Assembly (NCBI GenBank): GCA_944386455.1
Contig: CALXBC010000020.1
Span: forward strand, 1 to 47,104
Direction: 5' to 3'
Source: an uncultured Clostridia bacterium
GTDB lineage: Bacteria; Bacillota; Clostridia; Oscillospirales; Ruminococcaceae
Length of the DNA: 47,104 bases
Position numbers and translations under genes: made by a program
Shown: piece after piece, positions 17,270-25,692 of the stretch
Numbering within the stretch: the first letter of the stretch is position 1
How the letters are laid out: each line of letters opens with the position of its first letter
The notes under the pieces: generated by a model
Seen by the model: only the letters and a program-made list of their open reading frames with translations
The model's database searches: none
Told to the model about the DNA's origin: nothing

Positions 17270-18302
17270 AATCAGAGCCGGGATCATCGGCGCGACCGGA
17301 TATGCGGGAGAGGAGCTGCTGCGGCTTTTGCTGATGCATCCGCTTGCGGAGATCGGCGGCATCAGTTCTGTCAGCTTTGAGGGACAAAAAATTTCAGAGG
17401 TATACCCGTCTCTTGCGGCGTTTTGCGATATGGTGCTGACAGACGAGGACGCCGTGATTGCAAACAGCGACGTGGTGTTTGCGTCCCTGCCGCATGGGCT
17501 CTGTGAAGAAAAGGCAAAAAAGGTTTTGACGCTTGGAAAGGCGTTTATTGATCTGGGCGCGGATTTCAGATTGTACCGGGAAGAGGACTATCAGCAATGG
17601 TACGGTCTGGAATATAAGGAAAAGCAGCTGCATGAGCAGGCGGTCTACTGTATTCCGGAGCTGCATCGCGGGCTGGCCGGCGGGAAAAGACTCATCGGCA
17701 ACCCGGGCTGTTATCCGACAAGTATTGCGCTGGGGCTTGCTCCGGCTCTGAAAGCCGGGTTTGTTTTTGCAGATGATATCATCATTGACAGCAAGTCCGG
17801 TGTAACAGGTGCGGGACGCGGTCTGTCGCAGAAAACCCATTATCCTGACTGCAATGAGGCGTTCTCTCCCTATAAGGCAGCAGAGCACCGGCATACCCCT
17901 GAAATCGAGCAGACACTGACGGAGTTGGCGGGAGAACGTGCCATGGTCACCTTTGTGCCCCATCTATTGCCGGTGAACCGCGGGATCGTCTCCACGATTT
18001 ATGCCAAGCTGAAGCAGAGCGTGACACTGGAAGAAGTCCACCGCAGTTATGAGGTGTTTTATCAGGATGAGGAATTTGTACGGGTGATGCCGTTGGGGGA
18101 CTATGCAAATCTGAAAAATGTCACCTTTTCCAACATGTGTGATATCTCTCTGCATATGGACTCACGGATGAATAGGATGATCGTTGTTTCGACGATTGAC
18201 AATATGGTGAAGGGCGCTGCGGGACAGGCGATTCAAAATATGAATCTGATCTGTGGGCTTCCGGAGGATACGGGACTGAAGCTGGTTCCGCCGGCGTTTT
18301 AA
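17256..18302 (+). CDS. argC: N-acetyl-gamma-glutamyl-phosphate reductase
   Basis: NADPH-dependent third step of the acetylated ornithine pathway. The 348 residues open with GIIGATGYAGEELLRLL (Rossmann dinucleotide loop) and contain the catalytic cysteine in GNPGCYPTSIALGLAP and HxPE-type HRHTPEIEQ. Begins within argH. Length is typical. Confidence 0.97.
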   Translation: MTENKIRAGIIGATGYAGEELLRLLLMHPLAEIGGISSVSFEGQKISEVYPSLAAFCDMVLTDEDAVIANSDVVFASLPHGLCEEKAKKVLTLGKAFIDLGADFRLYREEDYQQWYGLEYKEKQLHEQAVYCIPELHRGLAGGKRLIGNPGCYPTSIALGLAPALKAGFVFADDIIIDSKSGVTGAGRGLSQKTHYPDCNEAFSPYKAAEHRHTPEIEQTLTELAGERAMVTFVPHLLPVNRGIVSTIYAKLKQSVTLEEVHRSYEVFYQDEEFVRVMPLGDYANLKNVTFSNMCDISLHMDSRMNRMIVVSTIDNMVKGAAGQAIQNMNLICGLPEDTGLKLVPPAF

Positions 18303-18354
18303 TTCTGACTGATAGAAAGGAACGGCGCCTAAAAGCGCTGTGTGGCAATATAAA

Positions 18355-19590
18355 ATGAGAGTAAATTTTAAAGGCTTTGACTTTGTGAGCGGCGGAATTT
18401 GCGCGCCGGCCGGATTTCTGGCTTCCGGCATCCATTGCGGGATCCGCAAGAACAAATCCAAACGCGATCTGGGGCTGATTGTCAGCGATACGCTTTGCAG
18501 TGCTGCTGCGATCTATACCCAAAACAAGGTGAAGGGCGCGCCCATCACAGTAACAAAACGGAATCTCCGCAACGGAAAGGCACGCGCGGTTATTGTTAAC
18601 AGCGGGAATGCGAATACCTGCAATGCGGACGGCGAGCTGAAGGCGGAAATGATGTGCAGCCTTTGCGCCGACGCGCTTCACATTGACAAAAAAGACGTGA
18701 TTGTCGCTTCTACGGGAGTCATCGGCCAAATCCTTGATATTGAGCCGATTCAAAACGGAATGCCGCAGCTGGTCTCCGAGTTGTCCGCTAACGGAAGCGC
18801 TCACGCGGCAGAAGCGATCATGACAACAGATACTGTCAAAAAGGAACTGGCAGTCGAATTTATGCTGGGAGACACTGTTTGCCGCGTGGCGGGCATCGCC
18901 AAGGGCAGCGGCATGATCCACCCCAATATGGCGACCATGCTTTGTTTTCTGACAACCGACGTTTCCATTCAGCCCGAGCTTTTGCAGTCCGCGCTGAAGC
19001 GGGTGGCGGATGACACCTTTAATATGATCAGCATAGACGGGGATACCTCGACCAACGACATGGCCTGTATTCTTGCGTCAGGGAAAGCGGGAAATCCTGA
19101 AATCGACAAACAGGATAAATACTATGAAATGTTCTGCAACGCGCTGTATGTGCTGATGATGAATCTTTCGCGGGATATTGCCGCGGACGGAGAGGGCGCA
19201 ACCAAGCTGTTGGAGTGTCATGTGACAGGTGCGCCGGATGAGGCGTCTGCCAAGGCGGTGGCTAAGGCGGTCATTCAGTCCAGTTTGTTCAAAGCCGCTA
19301 TGTTCGGTGCTGATGCGAACTGGGGACGGATTCTTTGCGCGGTCGGATATGCCGATGCGGAGTTTAACATTGACGATGTAAGGGTCGATCTTGCCTCTGC
19401 CAGAGGCTGTATCCATGTCTGCGAGCATGGAGCTGGCGTACCGTTCAGCGAGGAAAAGGCAAAGGATATCCTGCTGGAAGATGAAATCAAAATCATCATC
19501 GAGCTTGGAAATGGAATGTACTCTGCTGTGGCGTGGGGCTGCGACCTGACCTATGATTATGTGAAAATCAACGGAGACTATCGGACTTAA
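18355..19590 (+). CDS. argJ: Bifunctional glutamate N-acetyltransferase/ornithine acetyltransferase
   Basis: Transfers acetyl from N-acetylornithine to glutamate, recycling the acetyl group, and may also use acetyl-CoA. The protein (411 residues from 18355) carries the self-cleavage site in KGSGMIHPNMATMLCF, where the Ala-Thr bond is cut to make alpha and beta chains with Thr as nucleophile. Start is ambiguous: the open frame begins at GTG 18340, but ATG 18355 (MRVNFKGFDF) fits family N-termini better. The best ribosome site, AAAGGA at 18316-18321, is far from both, with a small hairpin (18323-18340) between. No argE or argA is seen, consistent with the ArgJ cycle. Confidence 0.96.
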   Translation: MRVNFKGFDFVSGGICAPAGFLASGIHCGIRKNKSKRDLGLIVSDTLCSAAAIYTQNKVKGAPITVTKRNLRNGKARAVIVNSGNANTCNADGELKAEMMCSLCADALHIDKKDVIVASTGVIGQILDIEPIQNGMPQLVSELSANGSAHAAEAIMTTDTVKKELAVEFMLGDTVCRVAGIAKGSGMIHPNMATMLCFLTTDVSIQPELLQSALKRVADDTFNMISIDGDTSTNDMACILASGKAGNPEIDKQDKYYEMFCNALYVLMMNLSRDIAADGEGATKLLECHVTGAPDEASAKAVAKAVIQSSLFKAAMFGADANWGRILCAVGYADAEFNIDDVRVDLASARGCIHVCEHGAGVPFSEEKAKDILLEDEIKIIIELGNGMYSAVAWGCDLTYDYVKINGDYRT

Positions 19591-19627
19591 ATTCTATTTG
19601 GATGCTGGAAAGACGGGTTGAATAAAA

Positions 19628-20485
19628 ATGGAAATCGAAAACAGTGTCAAAGCGCAGGTGCTGGCAGACGCATTGCCTTATATTCAGCGCTACAGCGGAA
19701 AGATCATCGTGGTAAAGTACGGCGGAAACGCTATGACCTGTGATGAACTGAAGCAGGCAGTCATGCGTGACATCGTTCTGCTGTCGCTGGTTGGGATCAA
19801 GGTTGTGCTGGTACACGGCGGCGGCCCTGAAATCAATGAAATGCTTCAGAAAGTGGGAAAGGAAAGCAAATTTGTCGGCGGGCTCCGGTACACTGATGAA
19901 GAGACCGCAGAAATTGTCCAGATGGTGCTGGCAGGCAAGGTGAACAAAGGACTGGTCAGCCTGTTGCAGCAGCATGGCGGCAGGGCGTTGGGGCTGTGTG
20001 GAACAGACGGCGGCATGATCGAAGCGGAAAAGCTGGACAACGGGATGGATCTTGGCTTTGTGGGTGAGATCAAAAACGTTGATATCAAGCCGATTACAGA
20101 CGCTTTGGACAATGGCTATATCCCAGTTGTGGCGACAGTGGCCGCGTCAGCGGACGGACAAATTTACAACATCAACGCAGATACGGCCGCGGCGCGGATT
20201 GCCGCGGCACTGAATGCAGAAAATCTGATTCTGATGACCGATATCAAAGGATTGCTGCGGGACAAGAACGACGAAAATACGCTGATTCCGTTTGTCCATG
20301 TCAGCGAGGTGCCGTCACTGGTTAAAGACGGTATTATTTCCGGCGGGATGATCCCGAAGATCGAGTGCTGTGTGGAAAGCGTCCGCCGCGGCGTCAACCG
20401 GGCGTTTATCATAGACGGACGGATCCCGCATTCGATTTTGATCGAGCTGTTTTCCAATGAAGGTATCGGCACCATGTTCAAATAG
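19628..20485 (+). CDS. argB: Acetylglutamate kinase
   Basis: Phosphorylates N-acetylglutamate; in the cyclic pathway this is commonly the arginine-inhibited step. The 285-residue protein has the amino-acid kinase motifs KYGGNAM, LVHGGGPEINEML, and NINADTAAARIAAAL in the ATP region. The long N-terminal helix before the core (VKAQVLADALPYIQRYSGK) is the feature associated with hexameric, arginine-sensitive forms; feedback inhibition is therefore likely but inferred. Confidence 0.97.
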   Translation: MEIENSVKAQVLADALPYIQRYSGKIIVVKYGGNAMTCDELKQAVMRDIVLLSLVGIKVVLVHGGGPEINEMLQKVGKESKFVGGLRYTDEETAEIVQMVLAGKVNKGLVSLLQQHGGRALGLCGTDGGMIEAEKLDNGMDLGFVGEIKNVDIKPITDALDNGYIPVVATVAASADGQIYNINADTAAARIAAALNAENLILMTDIKGLLRDKNDENTLIPFVHVSEVPSLVKDGIISGGMIPKIECCVESVRRGVNRAFIIDGRIPHSILIELFSNEGIGTMFK

Positions 20486-20511
20486 CGGGCGGAAAGGAAG
20501 TTGGCTTAAGA

Positions 20512-21684
20512 ATGAACGGAGAAACCTGGAAGCAAAAGGACCGGCAGTATATTGCGGGTACTTATGGCCGCTTTAACGTATGCCTGGCTGAAGGAAAGAA
20601 CGCGACCTGCATTGATGTGGATGGAAAGAAATATATTGATTTCGGAAGCGGGATTGGAGTCAATTCTCTCGGTTACTGCGACGCAGGCTGGGTCACGGCT
20701 GTGACAAAGCAGCTCGGCCGGCTTCAGCACTGCTCTAACCTTTATTACTCCACGCCCGATATTGAACTGGCCCATAGGTTATGCGGTCTGACAGGCTATG
20801 ATAAAGTATTTTTCGCAAATTCCGGAGCGGAGGCAAATGAATGTGCCATCAAGGCAGCCAGAAAGTACAGCTTTGACAGGTATGGGGGCAAACGAAATAA
20901 GATCATTACGCTGGTCAATTCGTTTCATGGGAGAACGGTGACAACCTTGTCCGCCACCGGTCAGGATGTATTTCATCAGTACTTTTTTCCGTTTACGGAA
21001 GGCTTTGAATTTGTAAAGGCAAATGATATGGATGCGCTTACTGCCATGCTGGATGACAGCGTATGCGGCATTATGATGGAACTGATCCAGGGAGAGGGCG
21101 GCGTAGTCCCGCTGGAACGGGAATTTGTCGCCGGCGTGGCTGAACTGTGCAGGGAGAAAGATGTGGCGCTGATCGTCGATGAAGTCCAGACCGGAGTCGG
21201 ACGGACAGGAAAGCTGCTTGCCTGTGAGCATTATGGGATCAGACCTGACATCGTTACTCTTGCAAAGGGCCTGGGCGGCGGACTCCCTATTGGTGCAGTC
21301 CTTTTCCGGGAGGATTATGCAAAGGTGATGGGCACAGGAACACATGGCTCGACCTTCGGGGGAAATCCTGTTGTCTGTGCCGGTGCCCTGGAGGTTTTAA
21401 ACCGCGTTGCAGATTCGGATTTTCTTGCCGAGGTGGAGAAAAAGGGAATCTATATCCGTGACAAGCTGGCCGGGATAAAAGAGATTGACGGCGTAGACGG
21501 ACTGGGACTGATGCTTGGCGTGCGGCTGAAAACAAAACAGGCGGCAGATGCGGCAAAAGCCTGCGTGGCCAACGGGCTGCTGATTCTGACCGCAAAAACA
21601 AAGCTGCGGCTGCTGCCGCCGCTGACCATAACAAAAGAAGAAATTGATCAGGGCATCGCTGTTTTGGCGGATGTTTTGAAATAA
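20512..21684 (+). CDS. argD: Acetylornithine aminotransferase
   Basis: PLP-dependent class III aminotransferase making N-acetylornithine. The 390 residues contain FFANSGAEANECAIKAARKY, VDEVQTGVGRTGKLLACEHY and the PLP lysine in LAKGLGGGLPIGAVL. It starts 26 bases after argB. As in many Clostridia it may also act as succinyldiaminopimelate aminotransferase; that cannot be seen here. Confidence 0.96.
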   Translation: MNGETWKQKDRQYIAGTYGRFNVCLAEGKNATCIDVDGKKYIDFGSGIGVNSLGYCDAGWVTAVTKQLGRLQHCSNLYYSTPDIELAHRLCGLTGYDKVFFANSGAEANECAIKAARKYSFDRYGGKRNKIITLVNSFHGRTVTTLSATGQDVFHQYFFPFTEGFEFVKANDMDALTAMLDDSVCGIMMELIQGEGGVVPLEREFVAGVAELCREKDVALIVDEVQTGVGRTGKLLACEHYGIRPDIVTLAKGLGGGLPIGAVLFREDYAKVMGTGTHGSTFGGNPVVCAGALEVLNRVADSDFLAEVEKKGIYIRDKLAGIKEIDGVDGLGLMLGVRLKTKQAADAAKACVANGLLILTAKTKLRLLPPLTITKEEIDQGIAVLADVLK

Positions 21685-21701
21685 GAAAGGAAGGATCGCC
21701 T

Positions 21702-22607
21702 GTGAAACACTTATTGAAAATGCTCGATTTGAGCAAAGAGGAGATCATTGACCTGCTGAATCTGGCAGACCAGCTCAAATATGAGCAGAAGCATAAAATC
21801 GCCCATCAGCATTTAAAGGGGAAAACACTCGGCATGATCTTTCAAAAAGCCTCGACCCGGACTCGTGTCTCGTTTGAGACGGGGATGTTCCAGCTGGGCG
21901 GTCAGGCATTGTTTTTAAGCTCCCGCGATTTGCAGATCGGACGCGGAGAACCGGTACAGGATACTGCACGGGTGCTTTCGCGGTATCTGGACGGCATCAT
22001 GATTCGTACCTTTGCACAAAAGGAAGTCGAAGACCTGGCGCAATATGGCTCCATTCCGATTATCAACGGGCTGACGGATTTCTGTCATCCCTGCCAGGTT
22101 CTGGCCGATCTGATGACGGTCAGAGAACATAAGGGGCGTTTTGAAGGCCTGAAAATGTGTTATATCGGGGACGGCAACAATATGGCGAATTCTCTGATCG
22201 TCGGCGGGCTGAAAGTGGGAATGAAGGTTTCGGTCGCCTGCCCGAAAGGCTTTGAGCCCGCAGAAGAGGTGTTGAGTTTTGCCAAAGGATATGACAGCTT
22301 TGTCCTGACCACGGATGTGCTGGAGGCCGCAAAGGGCGCGGATGTCCTTTTCACTGATGTATGGTCGTCCATGGGACAGGAAGAAGAAGCGGAAAAACGC
22401 CGTGCCGCCTTTGAGGGCATCTATCAGATCAACGACAGGCTGCTGGAAGCGGCGCATCGGGATGCGATGGTACAGCACTGTCTGCCTGCCCACCGCGGCG
22501 AGGAGATCACCGAAGCGGTATTTGAAGCGCATGCGGACGAGATTTTTGACGAGGCGGAAAACCGTCTTCACGCGCAAAAGGCGGTTATGGTCCGTCTGAT
22601 GGCATGA
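21702..22607 (+). CDS. argF: Ornithine carbamoyltransferase
   Basis: Makes citrulline from ornithine and carbamoyl phosphate. The 301 residues show the carbamoyl-phosphate loop FQKASTRTRVSFETG, the HPCQVLADLMT block and the ornithine loop HCLPAHRGEEIT. GTG start with AAAGGAAGG just upstream. Last gene of the arginine operon and followed by a strong terminator; no carbamoyl-phosphate synthase genes are in the window. Confidence 0.97.
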   Translation: MKHLLKMLDLSKEEIIDLLNLADQLKYEQKHKIAHQHLKGKTLGMIFQKASTRTRVSFETGMFQLGGQALFLSSRDLQIGRGEPVQDTARVLSRYLDGIMIRTFAQKEVEDLAQYGSIPIINGLTDFCHPCQVLADLMTVREHKGRFEGLKMCYIGDGNNMANSLIVGGLKVGMKVSVACPKGFEPAEEVLSFAKGYDSFVLTTDVLEAAKGADVLFTDVWSSMGQEEEAEKRRAAFEGIYQINDRLLEAAHRDAMVQHCLPAHRGEEITEAVFEAHADEIFDEAENRLHAQKAVMVRLMA

Positions 22608-22610
22608 TTT

Positions 22611-22650
22611 ACAGCAGGGAAGCCGAAAGTATATTCGCTTTCCCTGCTGT
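22611..22650 (+). terminator. Terminator of the arginine operon
   Basis: ACAGCAGGGA (22611-22620) pairs with TCCCTGCTGT (22641-22650), extended inward, followed by TTTTAT. It begins 4 bases after the argF stop. Confidence 0.9.
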
Positions 22651-22656
22651 TTTATC

Positions 22657-22685
22657 TTGACTTTAAAATAGTGCCATGCTATGAT
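22657..22685 (+). promoter_or_regulatory. Sigma-A promoter of the RRXRR-like gene
   Basis: TTGACT (22657-22662), 17 bases, TATGAT (22680-22685). Transcription would start near 22692, just before the duplicated leader. Confidence 0.7.
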
Positions 22686-22698
22686 AAGACTGTAAGCA

Positions 22699-22779
22699 GG
22701 GGGACGGCACCCATCAGAAAAAACAGCGGCTTGCATGGAGGAATCGGATACAAAGGGGGAGACACCCATCGAAAAAAAC
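22699..22779 (+). repeat. Imperfect tandem duplication of the leader/ribosome-site segment
   Basis: GGGGGACGGCACCCATC at 22699 followed by an A-rich AGAAAAAAC recurs at 22755 as GGGGGAGACACCCATC and GAAAAAAAC. The two copies are about 56 bp apart. The second copy provides a purine-rich site directly before the conserved protein domain. Confidence 0.6.
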
Positions 22780-23223
22780 GTGATTGTAGTCGATGAACAG
22801 GGAAATCTTTATGAAGCAACCTACCCGAAACGGGCAAGAGGACTTGTGAAAAGCGGTCGGGCACGCTTCATATCGGAAAACAAAATATGCCTTGCGTGTC
22901 CGCCAAATCAATATTTGGAGGATTTGAATATGTCTAATAATATGATAAAAAAGGAACAGGTTTTCACACAAATTGCCGAACTTCAAAAGGGACTTGAATC
23001 CATTGATAAAATACTATTTAAAATTCAATGCGTAAATGACTCTCAACAATATGTAGAATCGGATGATGGCGATCCACTTACGCTTGATTATATGCCTGAA
23101 GTTGCTCTGGAAAAAATTAAGGCAATTCGTGAGATAGTAATGTCTAGAGAACATACTATCAATTTGATGTTAAGTTTTTACTTATCAGTTTATGATAAAT
23201 TAGAAAAGTCTGAAAAAGAGTGA
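22735..23223 (+). CDS. Small protein with RRXRR/PLMP-like N-terminal domain, unknown function
   Basis: 162 residues. Residues 15-55 (NVIVVDEQGNLYEATYPKRA, then RGLVKSGRARF) form a short beta domain followed by basic residues, a pattern seen at the N-terminus of many clostridial hypothetical proteins and resembling the RRXRR/PLMP domain of IscB-type proteins. The rest is an acidic, helical region without a known motif; no HNH or RuvC residues are present. The ATG at 22735 has no obvious ribosome site, whereas AAAGGGGG at 22752-22759 precedes an ATC codon at 22768 exactly where relatives would begin (IEKNVIVVD), so the true start is unclear. The second half is AT-richer than neighbouring genes. 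Confidence 0.6.
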   Translation: MEESDTKGETPIEKNVIVVDEQGNLYEATYPKRARGLVKSGRARFISENKICLACPPNQYLEDLNMSNNMIKKEQVFTQIAELQKGLESIDKILFKIQCVNDSQQYVESDDGDPLTLDYMPEVALEKIKAIREIVMSREHTINLMLSFYLSVYDKLEKSEKE

Positions 23224-23241
23224 ACATTTTTCGACACGCTC

Positions 23242-23265
23242 AATCCCGCCTGTATAGGCGGGATT
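23242..23265 (+). terminator. Rho-independent terminator
   Basis: AATCCCGCCT (23242-23251) and AGGCGGGATT (23256-23265) with a GTAT loop, followed by TTTAT. Confidence 0.9.
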
Positions 23266-23323
23266 TTTATCATATAACTTTGTAACAAATCATTACAATA
23301 TTTTTACAGTTGTGTCACTTCGC

Positions 23324-23352
23324 TTTTCTTTTGGGCATAATTGTGTTATACT
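23324..23352 (+). promoter_or_regulatory. Extended -10 promoter of the CapA-like gene
   Basis: TGT-TATACT with TATACT at 23347-23352; the -35 at 23324 (TTTTCT) is poor, as is usual with extended -10 elements. Confidence 0.5.
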
Positions 23353-23406
23353 ACTTCTGCAATGCAGAATCCGCGGATCAGGATTAGAAAGGAACGGAAT
23401 TGAAAA

Positions 23407-24669
23407 TTGAAGCTCAGAAAACAATATAAACTCGGCGCTGCTGTTTTAGCCGTAATGATGATGACGGCTCTGTTTTCCTCCTGCAATGCGGGATGGGAAG
23501 ATCTGGAGAGTGTCGATACTTCCAACAATACATCCCAAATTTCGGATGCAGAATCGCTTCCCAAGTCTGATGTCTCGTCTTCTGCGGCGGACAAGCCCGT
23601 GGATAACGGCAGCACAGAAGGAAAGCTTGACCTTTTTGCTGCGGGCGATAATATCCTGCATCAGATGGTGATTGACGGCGGCAAAACGGCGGACGGCGGT
23701 TATGATTACACCGGTTATTATGAATATATGGCAAACGATATTCAAAATGCCGATGTAGCGTTTATCAATCAGGAATCCCCAATCGGCGGGGAAGCGCTGG
23801 GAATCAGCGGCTATCCGAATTTTAACTCCCCCTTTGAAATTGGAGATAATTTGGTGTCGCTGGGATTCGATGTTATAAATCAGGCGAACAATCATATGCT
23901 GGATAAAGGCGCTAAAGGCGTGACCGCGACGCTGGAGTTCTGGAAAAAATATCCGCAGATTGCAGTTCTTGGAATCAATGCCAGCCAGGAGGATCGGGAC
24001 ACTACCCGAATTGTGGAGCGAAACGGCATCAAGCTGGCGTTTCTGTCCTATACCTATGGTACCAACGGCTATAAGACGCCGTCGGGACAGGAGTATCTGG
24101 TCAATCGCTTTGACAAGGCCGCCATGAAAGCGGACGTGGAACGGGCGAAAAAAGAAGCAGATGCAGTTGTCGTTTCCATGCACTGGGGTGTGGAATACTC
24201 CACAACAACCTCTTCGGAGCAGCATACCTATGCCCAGTATCTGGCTGATTTAGGTGTTGATCTGGTCATTGGCACGCATCCTCATGTGATCCAGCGGGTA
24301 AATTGGGTAACAGGGGAAAACGGGAATAAAACGCTGGTCTATTATTCGCTGGGCAATTTTCTTTCCTCTCAGATCGACGACCCGCTTCGGATGCTTGGTG
24401 CCGTAGCGAATGTCCGCTTTGAAAAAAAGGATAGCAAAACGACGATTACCGATGCCAAAATTACACCTACGATCTGTCATTACGAAACCAATAATGGCGT
24501 CAGAGAGCATTTTAAAATTTACAAGCTGGCAGAATACACCGATGCACTGGCCGCACAGCATGGGATTAAGGACTTTCTCAACCCAAGCTTCGGCAGAGAA
24601 ATGACCCTGTCCACCATGAAAAACATCTGCCGAAATGTGCTCGGGGATTGGTATACAGAAGGAAAATAG
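23407..24669 (+). CDS. CapA-family lipoprotein (poly-gamma-glutamate capsule synthesis-like metallophosphatase fold)
   Basis: 420 residues with a lipoprotein signal ending FSSC and a Ser-rich linker, then a PGA_cap domain: LFAAGDNILHQMVIDGG, FINQESPIGG, DVINQANNHMLDKG, VSMHWGVEY and GTHPHVIQRVNW, the metal-binding blocks of the calcineurin-like CapA superfamily. In Bacillus CapA takes part in poly-gamma-glutamate export; many clostridial homologues have no known role, and no capB/capC is seen here. It starts with TTG; AAAGGAA at 23388-23394 lies about 12 bases upstream. The first residues after the lipid cysteine, AGWEDLESV, recur in the next gene. Confidence 0.85.
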   Translation: MKLRKQYKLGAAVLAVMMMTALFSSCNAGWEDLESVDTSNNTSQISDAESLPKSDVSSSAADKPVDNGSTEGKLDLFAAGDNILHQMVIDGGKTADGGYDYTGYYEYMANDIQNADVAFINQESPIGGEALGISGYPNFNSPFEIGDNLVSLGFDVINQANNHMLDKGAKGVTATLEFWKKYPQIAVLGINASQEDRDTTRIVERNGIKLAFLSYTYGTNGYKTPSGQEYLVNRFDKAAMKADVERAKKEADAVVVSMHWGVEYSTTTSSEQHTYAQYLADLGVDLVIGTHPHVIQRVNWVTGENGNKTLVYYSLGNFLSSQIDDPLRMLGAVANVRFEKKDSKTTITDAKITPTICHYETNNGVREHFKIYKLAEYTDALAAQHGIKDFLNPSFGREMTLSTMKNICRNVLGDWYTEGK

Positions 24670-24699
24670 AGCGAATTTTTTTCACAAGGAGCGTTTCTA

Positions 24700-25533
24700 A
24701 TGTTATTGATCAGAAAAAGAATAATTGCCTCTGCTCTGGCGGTGATGACGACGGTTTGCCTGCTGTCATCCTGCAGTGCAGGATGGGAAGACCTGGAAAG
24801 TGTCGGCACCGGCAGCGGAGATTCTGCTCCGTCTTCTGAACCACAGGATCAAACCGGTTCTGCTGGCAATGGCACAGACTCCTCTTCTGCAGAGGGCAGC
24901 ACGATACAAACAGGCGGCAAGCCCGAAATCAATCCGGATGACTGGAATTTGATTTTGGTGAATCCCTCTCATCCGCTGGAGGAGATCACCAGGGACAATC
25001 TGGTGGAATTGACTGTGACCCAGAAGAGCAACGGAAACGGCAAGTATTTTGACAGACGGGCGGCAGAATATGTTGTTCAGATGTTTGAAGCGGCGAAAGA
25101 GGAAGGAATCAATTTGCTGTCCCGCTCGACATTTCGGACGTATAATCTGCAAAAGACTTATTTTGATTCCCATGTAAATAGTTTCATGGCCCAGGGAATG
25201 ACAGAGGATGAAGCAAAGGAAAAAACGCTGGACTATACTGCTGCTCCCGGGACCAGCGAGCATCACACCGGACTGGCGATTGATATCACAACCAGTGAAT
25301 GGGAAGCAGACGGAAAAGGGCTGAACGATTCCTTTGCTGAAACAGATGCGGCAAAATGGCTGAAAGAAAATGCACACAAGTATGGGTTCATTCTCCGCTA
25401 TCCCAAGGAGAAGGAAAGTATCACCAAAATCAAGTATGAACCATGGCATTTTCGCTATGTCGGCGTGGAGCATGCCACGGAAATCTACAGCCGCGGAATC
25501 TGTCTGGAAGAATATCTTGGCGAATTGGATTGA
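24700..25533 (+). CDS. D-alanyl-D-alanine carboxypeptidase, VanY/M15B family lipoprotein
   Basis: 277 residues: lipoprotein signal ending LSSC, acidic Ser/Gly linker to about residue 75, then an M15B zinc peptidase domain with STFRTYNLQKTYFD, the metal site SEHHTGLAIDI and the EPWHFRYVG histidine. It would trim terminal D-Ala from peptidoglycan stems outside the membrane; nothing else in the window suggests glycopeptide resistance. It starts 30 bases after the CapA-like gene, probably the same transcript, and ends at a strong terminator. Confidence 0.88.
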   Translation: MLLIRKRIIASALAVMTTVCLLSSCSAGWEDLESVGTGSGDSAPSSEPQDQTGSAGNGTDSSSAEGSTIQTGGKPEINPDDWNLILVNPSHPLEEITRDNLVELTVTQKSNGNGKYFDRRAAEYVVQMFEAAKEEGINLLSRSTFRTYNLQKTYFDSHVNSFMAQGMTEDEAKEKTLDYTAAPGTSEHHTGLAIDITTSEWEADGKGLNDSFAETDAAKWLKENAHKYGFILRYPKEKESITKIKYEPWHFRYVGVEHATEIYSRGICLEEYLGELD

Positions 25534-25562
25534 TATGAAATAAAAACTGCCGGTTTTAAATG

Positions 25563-25619
25563 AAAAGCACCCCATTTGTTAGACAGTATGGAATGCTGAA
25601 TAACAAATGGGGTGCTTTT
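25563..25619 (+). terminator. Strong terminator with a 19-bp perfect stem
   Basis: Bases 25563-25581 and 25601-25619 are exact complements, starting AAAAGCACCCC and ending GGGGTGCTTTT, with a 19-base loop. It closes the lipoprotein pair. Confidence 0.9.
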
Positions 25620-25622
25620 GCC

Positions 25623-25651
25623 TTGCAAAAGGGAAAGAAATCCGGTATAAT
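25623..25651 (+). promoter_or_regulatory. Sigma-A promoter of the DnaC-like gene
   Basis: TTGCAA (25623-25628), 17 bases, TATAAT (25646-25651). Transcription would start near 25658, which favours the ATG at 25693 over that at 25666. Confidence 0.75.
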
Positions 25652-25692
25652 GGAAGGGAAATAGAATGACAAAGGCAAAAGGACGGGATGAA

